A DNA stretch of 64,000 nucleotides from Brachynemurus nebulosus (taxonomy: Eukaryota; Arthropoda; Insecta; Neuroptera; Myrmeleontidae), in assembly GCA_035578155.1 (NCBI GenBank), contig JAPWDM010000022.1, forward strand, positions 4,341,076 through 4,405,075, read 5' to 3'. Every line of letters begins with the position of its first letter. The stretch's first letter is position 1. Under the pieces are notes generated by a model that worked only from the letters and a program-made list of their open reading frames with translations, was not told where the DNA came from and did not search any database. Below, one piece after another: positions 38,606 to 50,817 of the stretch. The position numbers and the translations under genes were made by a program.

Positions 38606-41600
38606 TTAAATTAGAATTAATTAATTAGAAAACACAGCTTTTTGTGAAAAAAATTTTGTATTTTTGGGCATTGTTTCCATTTCTTTAAGAATTAATTAAG
38701 TGGCGTCAAATACACATTGGAATAGTCTCTTATGAAGACCTAACAACAATAATCTACGTTATAAAGTACCTATTCCATTTTAGTATTTCCTACAAAAATA
38801 AAAATTATTTTTAAAATAACAAGAAGGAAAAATTCTAAACTAAAACTACATTATTTATTTTTTCCATTCAACTCTAACGAATCGAGAAAAGTCATGAATT
38901 AATAAATAAATAATCAAAATGAAAAATTGAAAATAAAGAAATGTACCTACAAAAAAATACGAAAAACAAAATAAGAAAAAATGATATCAATTTTTTTTCA
39001 TTCTGCCTTCTGAAATTCTCTTTATAATAGAAAATTGGATATATCTACCTAAACATAACTCGTCAAGTCAAGTAGATATTATATTTTGGATTACGGGAAA
39101 GAAGTAAAGTTCGCAAACAGAAAACAACCATTCAAAAATATAATATAGAGAAAATCTCTTGTGTATAATACACCATCCAGTACTCCAATATATAATTCAC
39201 TAGTTAATTTTCAAACGTATGCTCGGAAATTACATTATAAATTAATAACAAGATGGGAAATATTACCTTTGTTCTCATAATCATAATAAACTAACGGCAG
39301 ACAGTATGGCGAGTTGAAGTTGACCAATACTATAAGGTACGGTCGTTGGTAGGTATAGACTGTAATAATTTCGATACTTTAGAAATTTATTTTTGCTACT
39401 TATTTTTATAGTACATATATGTTACACTCAAAGAACGAAAACGCTCATTGAGCGAAAATACCGATCACAACGCGTTGTGGTTTCTTAAAAATACCCACAG
39501 CTTCAAATTCGTGTTGTAGCCGGCTTGACCGACTTCGTGCTTGTGACGAATTTACCACAATTACATACTTACAACTGAAATTTTTTAATTGCAACTAATA
39601 ACTAACTAATGGTTAAAAATTTCAACTATTGGTTTAACTAATTACTCATTTAGTTCTTAGTTGTAATCTTTAGTTGCAACTACAACTAATTTTTTAAGCC
39701 ATATTCCTGGAATATCATTCTAAACCATCTTTAGTTTTTCTTTCGTTTTCTGGTCACTTTTCGACAAGTCATTTCTACGTTGGTACGATATTATTTTCAT
39801 AATCGATAAGGACTTGCATTGTAATTTGTTTCATACTCGGTTGACTTAATTTACTCTTTTAATTTTTTTTTTTTTATAGTCACCAATTTGCAAATGGAAA
39901 AATGTATTAAAAAATTTTGTTATAGTGAATGTTCTTTCTGCTAGTCCTTTTTCCTGTTTTGTGCAAAATATTCGATACCGCTAGCAGGTAGTATGGTATT
40001 AGAAAAATGACATTATTTTTAAACTGTCAATGATTTTTCTTTGTAACGAATAATCTTTTTTCATCTGAATTAAACTTACCAGTTTCCCGTTATTTACATA
40101 ATTTTAATTCTCACTATAATGTTGCACTACTTAAAAACTTCCTTTATAATTCATTTAGAATTTGCAACATTAACCTTTTCATGACCTGTTCGTGGAGTCA
40201 ATATAAATTGATTCATTTCATGTATATTACTTACATTAAATCGAAAAATTATTCAGTACGGCTTAACCGCCACAAAAATAATAATAAATATTTTAAAAAA
40301 ATTGACAATATTTCAGTTTAGTTAAATTCGTTGGTCACCAGTGATCCTCATAGACGCTGCAGAATATGTCCTTCAAGTTATTCACTTAATGAGAAAACAT
40401 TAGATTTAAAATCATTTTAAAAAATATCGCGACAGGAACTTTGGATTCCGCGAATTTACACACAGACACCCACACTCATATATATATATATATACTAGTT
40501 ATGTATAAATTTCTTTGTTTTTATAACAAAAGAGTTGACCTTCGTTAACTGTCTTAATTTTTAGATTTATTTATTTTTAGAATTTTTGTGATGGTTAAGG
40601 AGGAGCTATATTTTAAAACGTATTGTAGTAGTCTAACAAATTAATATGTACGTATGCAGATTCATGGCGGAAGGGAAAAATATTAATCACTCTTTCAACT
40701 GCCTAATGTGTATTAATTACTATATATAAGCTATTTCGCGAAGTGGATAAATGCCTGTTTTATTTAGTAGGCACAATATTGATTATTTCATGAACTAATC
40801 AAAGATTAAATGTTATTAGGTACGTACTTACTAGACGAGTTAGATTAAAAATTTTCTATTTCATGAACTAATCTTAGAGTATATTTGTATGTTAGATAAA
40901 TACACATTAAATAGAAAACTACTTTTAAAATGTTAGTTTCCTTTTATAATATTGAATCTACTGACTTTATTACTGATGGGCAGTAATTTTGTCAGAAACT
41001 TAGTGTTCTAGCTGTTTATAAAATAAAATTTTATAAACAGTCTTAAAACACAGTGCTCAGTGTATAATATTAGTAAATTGATACTGTAAATTAATTAAAA
41101 ACGTTAACTAATGAAAAAACGGGTTTAATAAATTTTATAGCTGATTTTAGTGAAGAAGATATGAGAAACTAACGGAATTGCTAAAGTAATTGCAACTGCA
41201 ATTATTTAATCTGCCATTTCCAAATTTCTTTTTTAGTTTAGTTCCTTTAATCTTAGCTTATCTAAATCAAAATTGTAGTGACTGTGAAAATCACAGTCAG
41301 CCCATGGCTATGGGCTACTTATTACTAGCCAGATATGAAAATTATTAAAACAAAAACAAAACATATTTCACTACAAAAATCAATATTTGTATACTTTTGC
41401 ATTAAAAGCATTTTTTCCAGTTCGTATAACTTTTTGTGTTATGCTTATGGACGTGCTAATCGTGTGTTAAATGTTCGTGAATTATTCAGCAAGCTAGGCA
41501 TCTACTTTTTAGTTGCTAAAGCTAAATAGTACCTACAAGATCGTTAATTTTCATACTTGCTTTCTCCACTATAGGTAAATACAGTGTAGTTAGAATTAAC

Positions 41601-42241
41601 GAATTTTTACTTTTGTGTTGTGAAGATAAATGAGTTTTAAAATGTTACTCCTCATATGTAAATTTAGTGTTGCCAACTATGCTGAAATAAGAAAAAAATT
41701 AATTGATGTTAATTAAAAAAGAAATTGGGTAGATTTCGAATGATTTATGTGGATAAAAGAATATACGGCATCATACAAAACAATCATTAAATCTTTAATT
41801 GATACGTGATTTATGTTGAAGATTTCACATTCTTTTTATTCTTTTATTTATATTTTTTTTAATCAACTTTTTAAAACCGTTTAGCAGATCAACTTTTTTC
41901 TTATATCATTAAAATATGAATTTAATACTTTAAAAATATACACGTATGTATATATCGTGAATAGGGCTTCACCAAATTATTGCAACTGCTCTCTAAAAAA
42001 ACAATTCCATAATATAATAACGACCTATATCTTTGTATTGAGCACCGAAGTAATATTTTAGTAATTTTTATTTTGTTTACAGTTTAAAATTTAATATTTT
42101 GGTACGATTTATTTTAACAAATACATATCATGTTGCGATAGATTTTACTTTTGAAACGACCCATTAGTTCTACTTACAAGAGCATTTTGTTTTAAAATAT
42201 AACATAAACGGCGTAAGTGAATATAGTATTTTTCTCTTTAG
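38606..42241. other. Long AT-rich non-coding stretch
   Basis: No convincing gene. Around 39560-39700 short words (AACTAA, TTAGTT, TTGCAACTA) recur in both orientations, as in the subterminal parts of other elements here, but no TIR pair was fixed. A short TA run lies at 40478-40495. The 64-aa frame at 41335 is unrecognised. Confidence 0.4.
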
Positions 42242-42450
42242 TTTCTGTGCTATTTTTAACCGTTAACCAACAAGAAAGTCATACTTCTCACATGGACACG
42301 CGTTTACAACCACTAAGGACAATCACACATCAGATCAATAATACAGATTTTGCACAACCAGTATCGAAGAAGAGTGATCACAGTACGCAGCAGAGCAGCT
42401 TGCTTGGAACGCAGCAACGAGATCAAGCACCCAATTTAGCAGCGAAATAA
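42242..42450 (+). CDS. Candidate terminal coding exon, possible secreted protein
   Basis: The product is not recognised. A textbook 3' splice site ('tatttttctctttag') ends at 42241. The frame continues through a hydrophobic SVLFLTVNQQ segment, then a polar region rich in Gln, Thr, His and Ser (TRLQPLRTITHQINNTDFAQ) and ends DQAPNLAAK-stop. Codon usage and GC are clearly higher than in the flanks. The hydrophobic start followed by a polar tail would fit the end of a signal peptide continuing from an upstream exon, but that exon was not found. A retained TE-derived frame is the alternative. Confidence 0.4.
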
Positions 42451-44379
42451 GCGTCGTGTGTGATGCTGGCTTAAATTAGTACTGTGTACATACTTCAAAT
42501 CTTGTTTCAAAGTTATGCTTATGAAACTAATTATTTGTTGATACAACGAAAGTATCAAATATACCTGGATAACTATAGTATTTATTATTAAGCGTAAGTT
42601 GGCAAATAGTAATATTATCCTCTTTTAACATTCTGCCCCATTAATAATAATTAAGTACTTTCAACAGTGATTATCCCGAAAAATCTCTTTTATATGTATG
42701 GTTTACATCAAGTATTTAATTACTATTATTATTCCAGTTGGTGCGACTGTTACATATGTTTCAACCAATGATAATAATAATAACTTTTTTGAAAATTGCA
42801 TCATTTAACGGCCATTCAGATTAAAAATTCCATTCAAACATTAGTAGCGTCATCATTTATTGATGATCTAACATTAATTTAAAATAATACTTTACAAACG
42901 TACATATCATTTGTATAAATAAATACTGGGTACCGTATGTTTATAATAAATGTGTTGAATAGCCATTTTTTAGGTGAATTAACAAGTATACACTCGTACA
43001 AAACCATCCCATATTAATATCAAGGAAAAGCTAACGAACTTTTATAAATAGGGTTTTTTTCTAGTTTTTATATATTTGATTCAGACCGTTAATCGAATAA
43101 TTTCCTATGTTACTTATTAAGTTTTTACTTCGACTGCACCTACTGGAAAATTCTAAAAAATACAGTCTTAAATAATACATTTGAAATGCATTACGAAGTA
43201 GTTCGTGCTGTAGAACACAATATGTAGTTTAAAAGATCAATTAGGTACAATATATGTATAAAAAAAAATTAATTTAATATTAATTTAATTTATCTTAATA
43301 TGTAGTTTAGAGTCAAACTACAATAATTAAGTTTGATATTAATTTAAAATCACCACTCTAGGTCCACGAATATACTCTTAGGATTCGACTTAAAGGTGTT
43401 CTCATTTTCAGTATAGTGAAGGATGCAATTAATTGGATGTCAAATTAATCTCTTTATTAACTCTGATGACCCTAGATATATTCTTGAGTTCTCAGTACAC
43501 TTCTATTTGTGAGATTCGGAAAACTTGTTGGTCATGATAGGCTTTTTTTGTTGTTGACTAAAACCGTATAGAACAATGCTTATAGCAACAGTTATTCTTT
43601 CCAGTATCTTCCAGTATTATTTCTTAGATAGCTCCTAGATTACTTCTTTGAGTTTTATTGAAAAATTTCCAATGTAACCGCTTAACATCTACTTTCCTAG
43701 GAGTAAAAACATATTCAGAAGCGTCATTCTATGAACATATGTATTTGTTAGTTTGATGGCAAAACTTCTTTAAAACAATCTTTGTCTGAATACAAATGAG
43801 ACACCGTATAGTACCTATACATAGAATTTGATACACTATATATCGGTATAGGCACAGCAGAGGTATATATGAACATTTAATGTATCCGTATAGACAAACA
43901 TTCGTTTGAATAGGCGGACATACATTTTGGTCACCCCTGTTGCCGTTCTGATATGTAATTCGTTTTAATGTCATATAGGTGATGTGATTATTCGCAATAA
44001 ATCATTGTACAATGCGTAATTGCGTTGCAGCAAAATGATATATACATGTGGCCCAGCTATGACATGGGGGGTGGTAGTCCAAGGGTATGTATATACCCAT
44101 AGAACATATATACCGCATACCGGACTGAATGACTGTGTCATAACTTTTACGTCTGGTGCGGTATGTGTCGAAATATTTACCCTCCACGTCACATAAAACA
44201 ATCAGTCGCCCCCTATGCACATAGTGACCAGACTAGACCTTTAAATATTAGTAGTTTACATGCGGCAATTTAGTTGAAACAATGCCATTTTAAAAGTTCC
44301 GATATGCAGTGAGAACCGTACAATGATGCAATTATGCGTTATTTGTAAAATATCGTATGTTTACTGGAAAATTGTTTCA
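42451..44379. other. AT-rich non-coding stretch
   Basis: No gene called. The overlapping minus-strand frames around 43729-44220 (one starting MHRGRLIVLCDVEGK) have above-average GC but no family resemblance. Confidence 0.35.
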
Positions 44380-44639
44380 TTAAGCTGCGAATCCACCGAA
44401 AAAACATTTGCTCCAAATGTTTGTAGTTGTTTGCAAATGTTTGCAACTGTTTTTAACTGTTTGCGAACGCACTGTCTTCACTGAATAAACAGTTACAAAC
44501 GATAATTCGTTTGCGAATGTTTGTAGCTCTTTGTAGCATATAATTATGTATATCACATATAAAAAATGACTCCAAGTAAAGAAAAGACTGTTAGCACTAT
44601 GTCGTTTGTATTAATCTTTAATCACAAAAGGAAAGATAA

Positions 44640-44930
44640 AACATAGATTTTGTATATCTAATTTTTTTTAAAAAAACAAGAAGTTCTATACAGTTATTAA
44701 CAAACTTAAAAACAGACCTTAGGAGCGGTTTATTTCAAAATTATTGCCGTATGTCATCGGAAGATTTAAAATTTTTAATTTCCCAAATTAGCCCAAAAAT
44801 TTGTAAACGGGATATTAACTACAGAGACTGTATACCCGTCAAAGTTAGACTAGCGATAATGTTTTTTAGCTATAAGAAGTTCTTACAAAAGCCTTATGTA
44901 TCTTTTTCTAATTTCAAGGCAGTTAATTAA
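44640..44930 (+). pseudogene. PIF/Harbinger transposase N-terminal remnant
   Basis: The frame is open from 44640 to TAA at 44928. It encodes SIQLLTNLKTDLRSGLFQNY, continues CRMSSEDLKFLISQISPKIC and then RDCIPVKVRLAIM. This matches the region upstream of the DDE domain in Harbinger transposases: 'tLl-eLr…F-nyfRMs-e-F-eLL-lisp-I…R-aIp-reRLa-tL'. In intact elements the enzyme excises and inserts the transposon in the nucleus. Here the catalytic DDE residues are absent and the frame ends where the piggyBac-type MITE enters. The conserved RMS and RLA motifs are still readable, so decay is moderate. Confidence 0.75.
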
Positions 44931-45837
44931 CCCTAGAATCATACGTTGGTCTACGAGAAACGTTAATCATACATCGACGTCGTTTTGACGGATGGACTTT
45001 TTACGGAGAGTTTTAGAGTTTATTTGCAAAAAACATTTTTTTTACATAACAATACTACAAAAGCGAACAAAATATTTAAAAAAATTGGATTTGGAAAAAT
45101 TTCTTAATGTAAATATTTATTAATTTTTTTAATCTTTTTATCAAAGCATATTTTCATTATAAAAATTAAAAAATAGATAAATACATCAATTGTAATAATT
45201 AATTTATGAACTATTATGAGTCAGTGGACATGTGTGATTTTACAGAATGTGAAATTTCTCAGTCATAAATATTCCTATAGATATATGTAGTTATTTCCTC
45301 ATTGGGCACATTTGTAAATTTTCTAAAATTTGTTAGTAATTTTTCGAATAAGATCTCAAAAAATAAAAATTAAAATATTTTCCACAAAATAAATTGTTAA
45401 TCTTTTATTAAGTCATTCGAAATGCATTCTTTAGTTTTCGATTCAGTATATTAAAACTTCAGTATTATGTCGTCTCTATAAGTCAAGTCAAACAGCTGTA
45501 ATCATCTTTCACATTATCATAATAATTGAATAAATTAATTATAACATCCATATCTTTAATAAATTTTAAAAAAAAATTAGGAAAACTTTTATATTTAGTG
45601 TACAAAATCTTCAAAAAAAACATACGTTAATCATACATCGACGTCCTTTTGACGGACACTACTTCAATACAAACAAAACGACAATGACTATAAACAAAAT
45701 AAATATATGTGGTGTGTTATAATAGCAAATAAATTAGATAACAGAAATCTCACAGCAAACAAGTAACAACAAGTCGTAGTATTGGAGCAGGTAGAGAAGT
45801 TCGTACGTCGTTTTGACGTGTACGTATGATTCTAGGG
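44931..45837. mobile_element. piggyBac-type MITE inserted in the Harbinger element
   Basis: Ends CCCTAGAATCATACG and CGTATGATTCTAGGG are perfect inverted repeats flanked by TTAA (44927-44930, 45838-45841). CCCTAGA termini with TTAA duplication are diagnostic of piggyBac. The interior is non-coding. The word ACGTCGTTTTGACGG and close variants recur near 44978, 45640 and 45806. Confidence 0.9.
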
Positions 45838-46584
45838 TTAACAAAATAATTCAGAATAATTCCCGAAGGATGTACAGCCTTCTTCTTTGGCATTTTCACT
45901 TCTGAATGGCGAGAGTAGAGAATTCCACGCATCCTGCTTTTTAATTTAATTATAATAAAATTTATTGGGGGCGTTGTCATATTTCTGGTTTGATTTATAA
46001 AATTTGATTAATTGCAGAAATTTTTCACTATCTCAATCCATTTTATTTTGATTCATTTATTAATTTAAAATTAGAGTAATCCTCAAAAAACAAAACACAA
46101 AACTATGCTGTTATAGGTATTTACAACAAAATATGTAATATAAAACCAAAAATAATAATTATAGATATGGATATATGTTTGTTGTTCGTATGTATTTCAT
46201 ATCACATACCGTCTCCACTAGAAAAACACCAAACGCACCAAATAACGAATTCCCTTTGAAGTACCGACTTTGGTCGGAACACTGACAAACATTAGCAAAC
46301 AATTGCAAACATTCGTGACGATCGTCTCCACCAAAGAAATTTTGTGTTCGCAAACATTTACAAGCATTTGCAAACAGTTTGCGCGCTTGGTGGATCCGCA
46401 CCTTTACGCAACGCACATCATAGTACAGGAGATAGTAAGTAGAATATTAGAAGGATTAACAATGTTTGTATCAATTACCACAATTTTTGGATAATTAGTA
46501 ACATACTTTGCTTATATGCACATCCAAGACAAAGTTTTTTTGATAATAAAAAGGTTCTAAGTTACTTTGTCTAGTGTCTAAAAA

Positions 46585-46680
46585 AGTGTTTTACAACCTG
46601 TGGGTCGCGACCCCCTGGGGAATTGCTAAGGTTTTTTAAGAGGGTCGCAGTTACTTTAAAAATAAATCCACTTTAGTTCA
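46585..46680 (+). mobile_element. hAT terminal fragment
   Basis: AGTGTTTTACAACCTGTGGG, then TCGCGACCCCCTGGGG and 'gagggtcgcag', is the terminus of a well-known widespread hAT group (…CAACCTGTGGGTCGCGACCC…). No opposite end was found before or after the foldback element that interrupts the region. Confidence 0.6.
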
Positions 46681-46864
46681 ATACATAATATTCAATTTAA
46701 GTTAATTGATGGCTATATTAATGTGATAGTTTCATAGCTTCAAAATTGCGGCTTATTTTCAATAACAGTAAATCCGAATTTTAAATAATTGTCGTCATAT
46801 AGACACTTTTTCTTTGATTTTGTTTTATTATTTTTTCATTGGAACTTGAAGTTGATGGTTGTGC

Positions 46865-47935
46865 ACCCCACTCGACCTAGCCCCCCCACCTTTCAAAACC
46901 GAAGAAACAAATAGCGCATAATTAGGAGCTATTTATGAGCTTTCGTATTCCGTGAATTAAAAATTTTGAGCTCGACACACTGAGCAGGAATTTAATATTT
47001 TTAGTGGGGGGGCTGAGTCGAGTTCGACTCAGCCCCCCCACCACTTAAAAATAAAAATTTCAGACCAATTTTTGAGGTAGAATTAAGAGCTATTTATGAG
47101 CTTTTGAACAAGTATAATTTTGATTTTTGAGCTCATCCCCGTAGTCTCCAAACTACCCTTAATTAATGAAATTTTAGGAAAAAGCAGATATTTGAAAAAT
47201 CGAAAATAGATTATGTTTTGAAAAATAAAAAGCAGATTATGTGTAAAAATAAAGCTCTAAATTCGCGCATTCTAGTTATTCAGTCACAACCCCTTATAAA
47301 AACCACCCCGCATCTCCTTGACATAACAGAAAGCTATTATAATTAAAAGTGAAAAAAATAAACTATATTTATTAAAGGCGATTAAATATTACTTATTTAC
47401 GATTTATCAGCTCATAAAATACGTTAATTTGGATTATTGAGTTGCAACCCCTTTACAAAAAAATGATTTTACACATAAAAGAGAAATATACTTTGAATTA
47501 GGACTTTACAATTGATTTGCCTTTAAATTCTTTATTCTATAGTCTATTACCTATAATTTTTTAATTTAAATTTACTATAATAATAATAAATTGTTATTAC
47601 CTTACATATGAAATTTTTAAATTTTGGGTATGATTAGGATTGTTTTTCTTATTATAAAAAAATTGTTTTTAACATTTAAGCTATTATTTAAGGACTTGTA
47701 CCATAACTTGTAAGGACTTATGACTAAGTTGGTAGGATGGAAATGATATAGAGCATTTTTGCGTTATTTTAATGAAAAATGATATTAAAAATCACCCCTC
47801 GGCGTGACCACTCCCACCTTTTAAATTTAAGAAGACAAATGACACAAAATTATAAGCTATTTAAGAGTTTTCATATTTCCCGAATTAAAAATTTTGAGTT
47901 TGACACGTTGAGAATGAATTTAATATTTTTCGTGG
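46865..47935 (+). repeat. Left arm of the foldback element
   Basis: Pairs in reverse complement with the right arm. Readable anchors are 'gagctatttatgagctttcg', 'caaactacccttaat' and 'ggattattgagttgcaaccc'. From 47812 the terminal module ('ccaccttttaaatttaagaa…') starts again in diverged form, so the arm is built of direct repeats. Confidence 0.85.
47004..47041. repeat. Perfect GC-rich hairpin in the left arm
   Basis: GTGGGGGGGCTGAGTCGA followed after 2 bases by its exact complement. A second, slightly imperfect version (GGGGCTGAGTCGA…) lies at 47937-47964. Confidence 0.95.
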
Positions 47936-48219
47936 TGGGGCTGAGTCGATCTCGACTCAGACCCAACCCTCCACATAAAAATATCTCTCAACATAAAAAT
48001 ATCAAATCTACCTTTGTGATATAATTAAGAGCTTTTTATGAGGTATTGAATTAGTACAGTTTTAGGTTTTAGGCTTATCCCGTTAATCTTCAAACAACTT
48101 TTAATTGATGGAATTTATGAAAAAAGTAAGTTACAGAAACAAAAATTAAATTATAGTTATTTGACAAAAAATAAAAACTTAAAAGGTGACACTGAGTCTG
48201 AGGCCCACTCCCAGCTTCA

Positions 48220-49978
48220 GCCCCAATTCGTCGTTGCTTGTACGTTGATGACCTCACTATATTCTATGCAGCCGATTCCATTGAGGATATTCAACAACGG
48301 CTGCAACAAGGCATCAACGAAGTGGTGACTGCTGCAGAAAGTCTTGGTTTTCGTTTTTCTCCACATAAAACATCGGTGGTTCACTTCTGCAGAAGCTCTT
48401 GGTTTTCGTTTTTCTCCACATAAAACATCGGTGGTTCACTTCTGCAGAAAGCGCAACGCACATCCGGATCCCGTCCTCACACTGAAAGGATCCAATCTTC
48501 AGTGCGTTGATAGCGCCAGGTCTCTAGGACTTATATTTGATAAACAACTTACGTGGCGCCCACACCTCCAAGCCTTAGCTGCGAGTTGTCGCAGGACAAT
48601 AAACATGCTCAAGTGCTTGGCTGGTGCATCGTGGGGTGCGGGCCGGAAGTCGTTGCTTCGCCTGTATCAATCGCTAGTTCTGACTAGGATTGATTACGAC
48701 AGCATTGCTTACTCCTCCGCCCGGGCGTCTGCGCTTCTACTCCTAGATCCTGTTCACCATGCAGGCATACGACTGGCTACGGGAGCATTTCGAACGAGCC
48801 CTTCTATGAGCCTCTGCGTAGAGTCGGGCCTTCCTCCGCTGCGACTGAGACGTGAGCGTCTTTTGCTCAATTATGGGGCGGGGATATATGCAACACCTAC
48901 GCATATTAATCACCCGACTCTATTCAGATACCGTTTACAGGGGCTCTATGGTCGACGTCCCACCATAAGTCGACCAGTGGCCGCTCGAACGCAGGAGTTA
49001 CTAGAGAGTCTGCACTTACAGTTCGCCAAGGTACTTCCCAAATGTCCTGTGGAAGTACCTCCTTGGCTGATCCCTAACGTAAGGTGTCATTTCGACCTGA
49101 CTGGTCTCAACAAGGAGGAGACCAGTTCATTCGAATATCGATCCCGCTTTTATGAGATCATTAGCGAACTTGACTCTCTCTGCATATACACAGATGGTTC
49201 CAAAACAGCTACGGGTGTTGGAAGTGCCATCGTCATTCGTGACTATCCTCACGCTTGGTCACTTCCTCCCCAGGCCACTGTGTATACTGCAGAATTATTT
49301 GCTATTTTGCAAGCCCTGCGATTCTGTCAAACATCCGAAGACAGCGCATTCCTCATTTGTTCCGACTCGTTGAGCGCGTTGCAAGCGATCTGCCACTCTC
49401 ATACCATCGATCCACTGGTGCAGAACATCCTGACGTATCTCTACATGCTCCGCCAGAAGTCTATCACCTTCTTCTGGATACCCGGACATGTGGGGATACC
49501 TAGCAATGAACTCACCGACCAGGCAGCACGTCATGCAGCCGAAGTCGGTGAGCCACAGGACATTGCCATTCGCCCAGAGGATCTGAGAGTGTGCATTAGA
49601 TCCACGATCGATCAGAAATGGAAACGTAAGTGGGACAACCTCACGGCAAAGCTCAAGCAGGTGAAACCTGAGGTCCGAAGAACTCCGGCACCTGTAAATC
49701 TGAGCCGGCGAGAAAGTGTGGCCCTGACGCGTTTACGCTTGGGCCACACGGTGTTAACACATCGTCTTCTTCTCGCCGGTGAGGATCAGCCAAGGTGCGC
49801 CGCCTGCGGGACGGCGCTGACCGTGAGGCATATAGTTCAGGAATGTGTAGCCCTTGAGCCATTGCGCCAAAGACTGCAGCTCCCGAATAATGTAGCCAAT
49901 GCTTTAAGTTATGATACTGTCTCTGAAAGAAAGATGACTGAATTTCTCAGAAATTCGAATCTTCTTCAGAGACTGTAG
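48220..49978 (+). pseudogene. LINE polyprotein C-terminal part: RT end, RNase H, CCHC (frameshifted)
   Basis: The first frame carries the RT active-site box YVDDLTIF at 48241, then SLGFRFSPHKTSVVHF. A 55-bp tandem duplication then shifts the frame by one, and translation resumes in a 544-codon frame to 49978. That frame holds the RT thumb (LGLIFDKQLTWRPHL…) and an RNase H domain with all acidic residues visible: D in YTDGSK (49193), E in TAELFA (49292), D in SDSLSA (49364), and H/D in GHVGIPSNELTDQAA (D at 49517). A terminal C-x2-C-x7-H-x4-C motif lies near 49796-49847. RNase H after RT plus the CCHC places it among I-like LINEs (I/Ingi/LOA group); Jockey elements lack RNase H. An intact element would copy its RNA at a nicked target site. 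This copy cannot, because endonuclease and most of the RT are gone. Base composition is much richer in GC than the window. Confidence 0.9.
48342..48451 (+). repeat. 55-bp tandem duplication inside the RT frame
   Basis: The copies start at 48342 and 48397 ('tcttggttttcgtttttctc'). The length is not a multiple of three and causes the frameshift. Confidence 0.97.
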
Positions 49979-50817
49979 GGGCTTTACATCTTAAAGCCCC
50001 TAAATTTTATTCTAAGTCGTCTCTTGTTTCTCCCCCGATAGTTAAAATTTTTATTTCAGCTTTGTTTTAATCTACGTGTGTAAAATGATTTGTGTTTTCC
50101 TATTTATTGCCCATACCCTATTCCAGCTGGTCTGGTAGGGTACTTTTAGTATTTTCGTTATGCCACTAAGAGCCTTTTACACCCTTAGTGGTACTGTTTG
50201 TAATTTATACATGTTTTGTTGTTTCCGTTATTGTTTTTTAACGATGTACCACCGAGAGCTCTTTACACCCGAGGTGGTACATCATTTGTTCCTTTTATTT
50301 GTGATATTTTGTTATGCCGCTGTAGGCCTGTTGTTATGGCTCTACAGCGGTATTGTTTTAACTCTTTATTGCTTCATTGGTCAGCCTGTGGCCTCCCAGT
50401 GACCCAATAAGTTTTATCTGTGATCTTCTACTGTGATAATTGTCGGTGATATTTATGTATTTCTAGTCGGTTCTCTCCACTCCGGGGTCCTTTACATCTC
50501 GGAGGGAGTTCCAGCAATGGCTTCCAGGCCTTGGTGACCGGACGCTCTGTCTAGTACTTATCGTACCGTCACCAAGGACTGTCCGCTCTTTTTAAGCCCT
50601 GGGATGGCAGGGCCCATCGATGGATTTTATTATGTGTATGTTTTGTCCCTTGTCTATCGCATTTATGTGTTCCTGTCTGTTTTGTGTATGTTTTTTATCC
50701 TTATCGTGTTTGGTGGCACATGCCCCTAAGGCCATGTGCCGCCGCATGCGCATCGCCAACTAATTGGCGATGCCGCCGGGTGCTGCCGACCGCACCATCC
50801 ACCGGCAGCAGTGCCCC
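49976..50817 (+). other. LINE 3' UTR: serial hairpins
   Basis: Hairpin 0 overlaps the stop (GGGGCTTTA/TAAAGCCCC). It is followed by stems at 50114/50136 (TACCCTA), 50161/50184 (TGCCACTAAG), 50243/50273 (GATGTACCACC, 11 bp), 50314/50342 (ATGCCGCTGTAG), 50376/50400, 50475/50500, 50529/50568 (CCTTGGTGAC), 50596/50608 (GCCCTG), 50715/50733 (GGCACATG), 50750/50764 (GCATCGCCAA) and 50781/50803 (TGCTGCCG). The short frames reading through here are not genes. Confidence 0.9.

Larger units (their letters stand above)
44383..46403. mobile_element. PIF/Harbinger transposon, 2.0 kb, decayed
   Basis: TIR AG(C/G)TGCG(A/G)ATCCACC at both ends, flanked by TTA (44380-44382, 46404-46406), the PIF/Harbinger target duplication. 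Next to the TIRs both arms carry TTTGCAAATG/TGTTTGCGAA words. Inside is a transposase remnant interrupted by a piggyBac-type MITE. Without that insertion the element would be about 1.1 kb, so much of the transposase gene is already gone. Confidence 0.85.

Noticed and set aside
43729..44220. Three overlapping minus-strand frames with above-average GC
   Set aside because: No recognised motif, and the overlapping frames exclude each other; more likely an old TE segment.
46159..46494. Frames on both strands at the right end of the Harbinger element
   Set aside because: Translated TIR and subterminal word repeats.
49152..49862. Short frames on both strands within the LINE
   Set aside because: Shadows of the RNase H-bearing frame; no domain in these readings.
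50160..50410. Two overlapping frames in the LINE 3' UTR
   Set aside because: They lie in the hairpin train after the stop codon and show no protein character.
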